The position numbers were made by a program, and so were the translations under genes. A stretch of DNA of 64,000 nt, taken from contig NZ_JAOBPP010000019.1 of the NCBI RefSeq assembly GCF_025574465.1, forward strand, positions 62,001 to 126,000. Direction: 5' to 3'. This DNA is from Kordiimonas aestuarii. GTDB lineage: Bacteria; Pseudomonadota; Alphaproteobacteria; Sphingomonadales; Kordiimonadaceae. The notes under the pieces are model-generated. The model searched no databases, was not told the DNA's origin, and saw nothing but the letters and a program-made list of their open reading frames with translations. Below, piece by piece: positions 62,970 to 64,000 of the stretch; position 1 is the stretch's first letter, and every line of letters begins with the position of its first letter.

Positions 62970-64000
62970 TCGAGGCCACTGGCCGTTTCTTCCGCTCGCT
63001 GACAGGGCGGCTTTTACTCTCTGCGATCCTGTGGTCTGCCGCCGCGCTGGCCGTGGGGGGCATGTTGTTGTCTTTCGCCTTCCGCACCTATGTGCTGACC
63101 GACATTGACCGCAAGCTTGAGATGATGATCGACACCATGGTCGGCATCAGCGAGATTTCACCCGAGGGCGTGCTGCGGTTTAACCAGCCGCTTCTCGACC
63201 AGCGCTTCGCTGCGCCATACTCTGGCTGGTACTGGCAAATTTCCGAACTGGACAGCCAGCCCTTCCGTTCCCGCAGCTTGTGGGACTTTGAACTCGCACC
63301 CGACCTTGATCATCGTGCCTTTTCATTGAAGCTGTCAGAGGTGCCCGGGCCGGACGGGCAGGACCTGCGTGTGGCGGAACGGGATATTATCCTGCCGGAA
63401 GCCGACCGCATTTTTCGCTATCAGGTGGCAACCGATACAGGCGAAGTGCGCGACGCGATCGCCCGTTTTAACTGGTTGTTGATGGGGGCGCTTGCTTTCA
63501 TCATGTTTACCGTGTCGCTCGCGCTTGTCATTCAGGTGGCCTATGGTTTGCGGCCGCTTCGTAACCTGCGGCGTAGCCTGACTGCGGTCAGGAGCGGCCA
63601 TAAGGAACGGATCGATGGCGACTGGCCCGAGGATTTGCGTCCGCTCGCCCAGGAAATAAACGCCCTGATCGACCAGAACGAAAAGCTGGTGGACCGGGCA
63701 CGCACGCATGTGGGCAACCTGGCGCATGCGCTCAAGACCCCGCTGAGCGTGATCATGAACGAGGTTGAGAATGACACCTCGAAAAAAGGTCAGGCGATTG
63801 CCCTGCAGGCCAAGAATATCCGCGAGCATGTTGACCATCACCTCAAGCGCGCCCGTATCGCGGGGGGCGGCTCCGGCCCCGGCCTGCCAATCAGGGAACG
63901 CATGGAAAAGGTGGCACGGGCCATTGCCCGGCTCAACCGTGACAAGGACCTTGAGGTCACGGTCAGTTGCCCGGAGGACCTGAAGTTTGACGGCGAAAAA
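62966..64000 (+). CDS. Sensor histidine kinase (3' end outside window)
   Basis: Open from a GTG at 62966 to the window edge, 345 residues visible. Two membrane segments (about 16-37 and 170-195) flank a periplasmic domain. A HAMP-like linker leads to the dimerisation helix with phospho-His254 in LAHALKTPLSVI. The ATP-binding part begins near the edge. It is the PhoQ/QseC-like partner of the response regulator. Confidence 0.9.
   Translation, partial: MIEATGRFFRSLTGRLLLSAILWSAAALAVGGMLLSFAFRTYVLTDIDRKLEMMIDTMVGISEISPEGVLRFNQPLLDQRFAAPYSGWYWQISELDSQPFRSRSLWDFELAPDLDHRAFSLKLSEVPGPDGQDLRVAERDIILPEADRIFRYQVATDTGEVRDAIARFNWLLMGALAFIMFTVSLALVIQVAYGLRPLRNLRRSLTAVRSGHKERIDGDWPEDLRPLAQEINALIDQNEKLVDRARTHVGNLAHALKTPLSVIMNEVENDTSKKGQAIALQAKNIREHVDHHLKRARIAGGGSGPGLPIRERMEKVARAIARLNRDKDLEVTVSCPEDLKFDGEK

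Overview
The window is GC-rich chromosomal DNA from an alphaproteobacterium. This is shown by CtrA, its phosphotransferase ChpT and its inhibitor SciP, together with a FlbD-type sigma-54 activator and alphaproteobacterial-type flagellar and chemotaxis operons. The gene order does not look like Rhizobiales or Rhodobacterales. A Rhodospirillales or Kordiimonadales-like lineage is my guess and is not proven. I see no phage, insertion sequence, plasmid or CRISPR signature.

Layout. 1-692: the 5' part of a secreted protein of unknown function. 1031-1846: cysQ. 1996-9696: chpT, then a chemotaxis operon cheA-cheW-cheY-cheB-cheR, then ctrA convergent to it. 10019-11814: fliI-fliJ. 11915-14211: a class III aminotransferase and an EamA transporter. 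14298-26808: one long leftward flagellar operon fliF-fliG-fliH-fliN-motA-flbD-flhA-flhF-flhG and a FliK-like protein. 26969-31552: sciP, then the leftward hook operon fliK-flgD-flgE, preceded by a very good sigma-54 promoter.

From 31.8 kb the window is ordinary metabolic and housekeeping DNA. It holds mnmA, a DUF1328 protein, a divergent alkB/TetR pair with a 24-bp palindrome between them, OsmC, an elongator tRNA-Met, MFS and solute-binding proteins with a LysR regulator, an FMN-dependent hydroxyacid oxidase, an amidohydrolase, a YbaK protein and a lipoprotein cysteine peptidase. Next come a divergent TrmB-like methyltransferase and the threonine-degradation pair kbl-tdh with an XRE-cupin regulator. 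The rest includes a patatin, a cold-shock protein, an antiporter, a CatB-type acetyltransferase, a MarR/enoyl-CoA isomerase pair, an AmgK-like kinase, a glycosyltransferase, a universal stress protein, and a PepSY/response regulator/histidine kinase set running off the right edge.

The most unusual object is CheA (2764-5850). It is 1028 residues long, and between the Hpt domain and the dimerisation domain it carries a segment that reads as a truncated-hemoglobin fold. The residue at the expected proximal heme histidine is valine. It also has a second CheW domain and a C-terminal receiver. The second theme is that the CtrA circuit (chpT, ctrA, sciP) sits inside the motility island. Exact CtrA half-sites lie upstream of ctrA and fliF, and a full TTAA-N7-TTAA box lies upstream of sciP. 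Several small regulatory elements are also new to me: a 13-bp site shared by kbl and its neighbouring regulator, seven 11-bp tandem repeats in exact helical phase, and twin MarR palindromes 20 bp apart.
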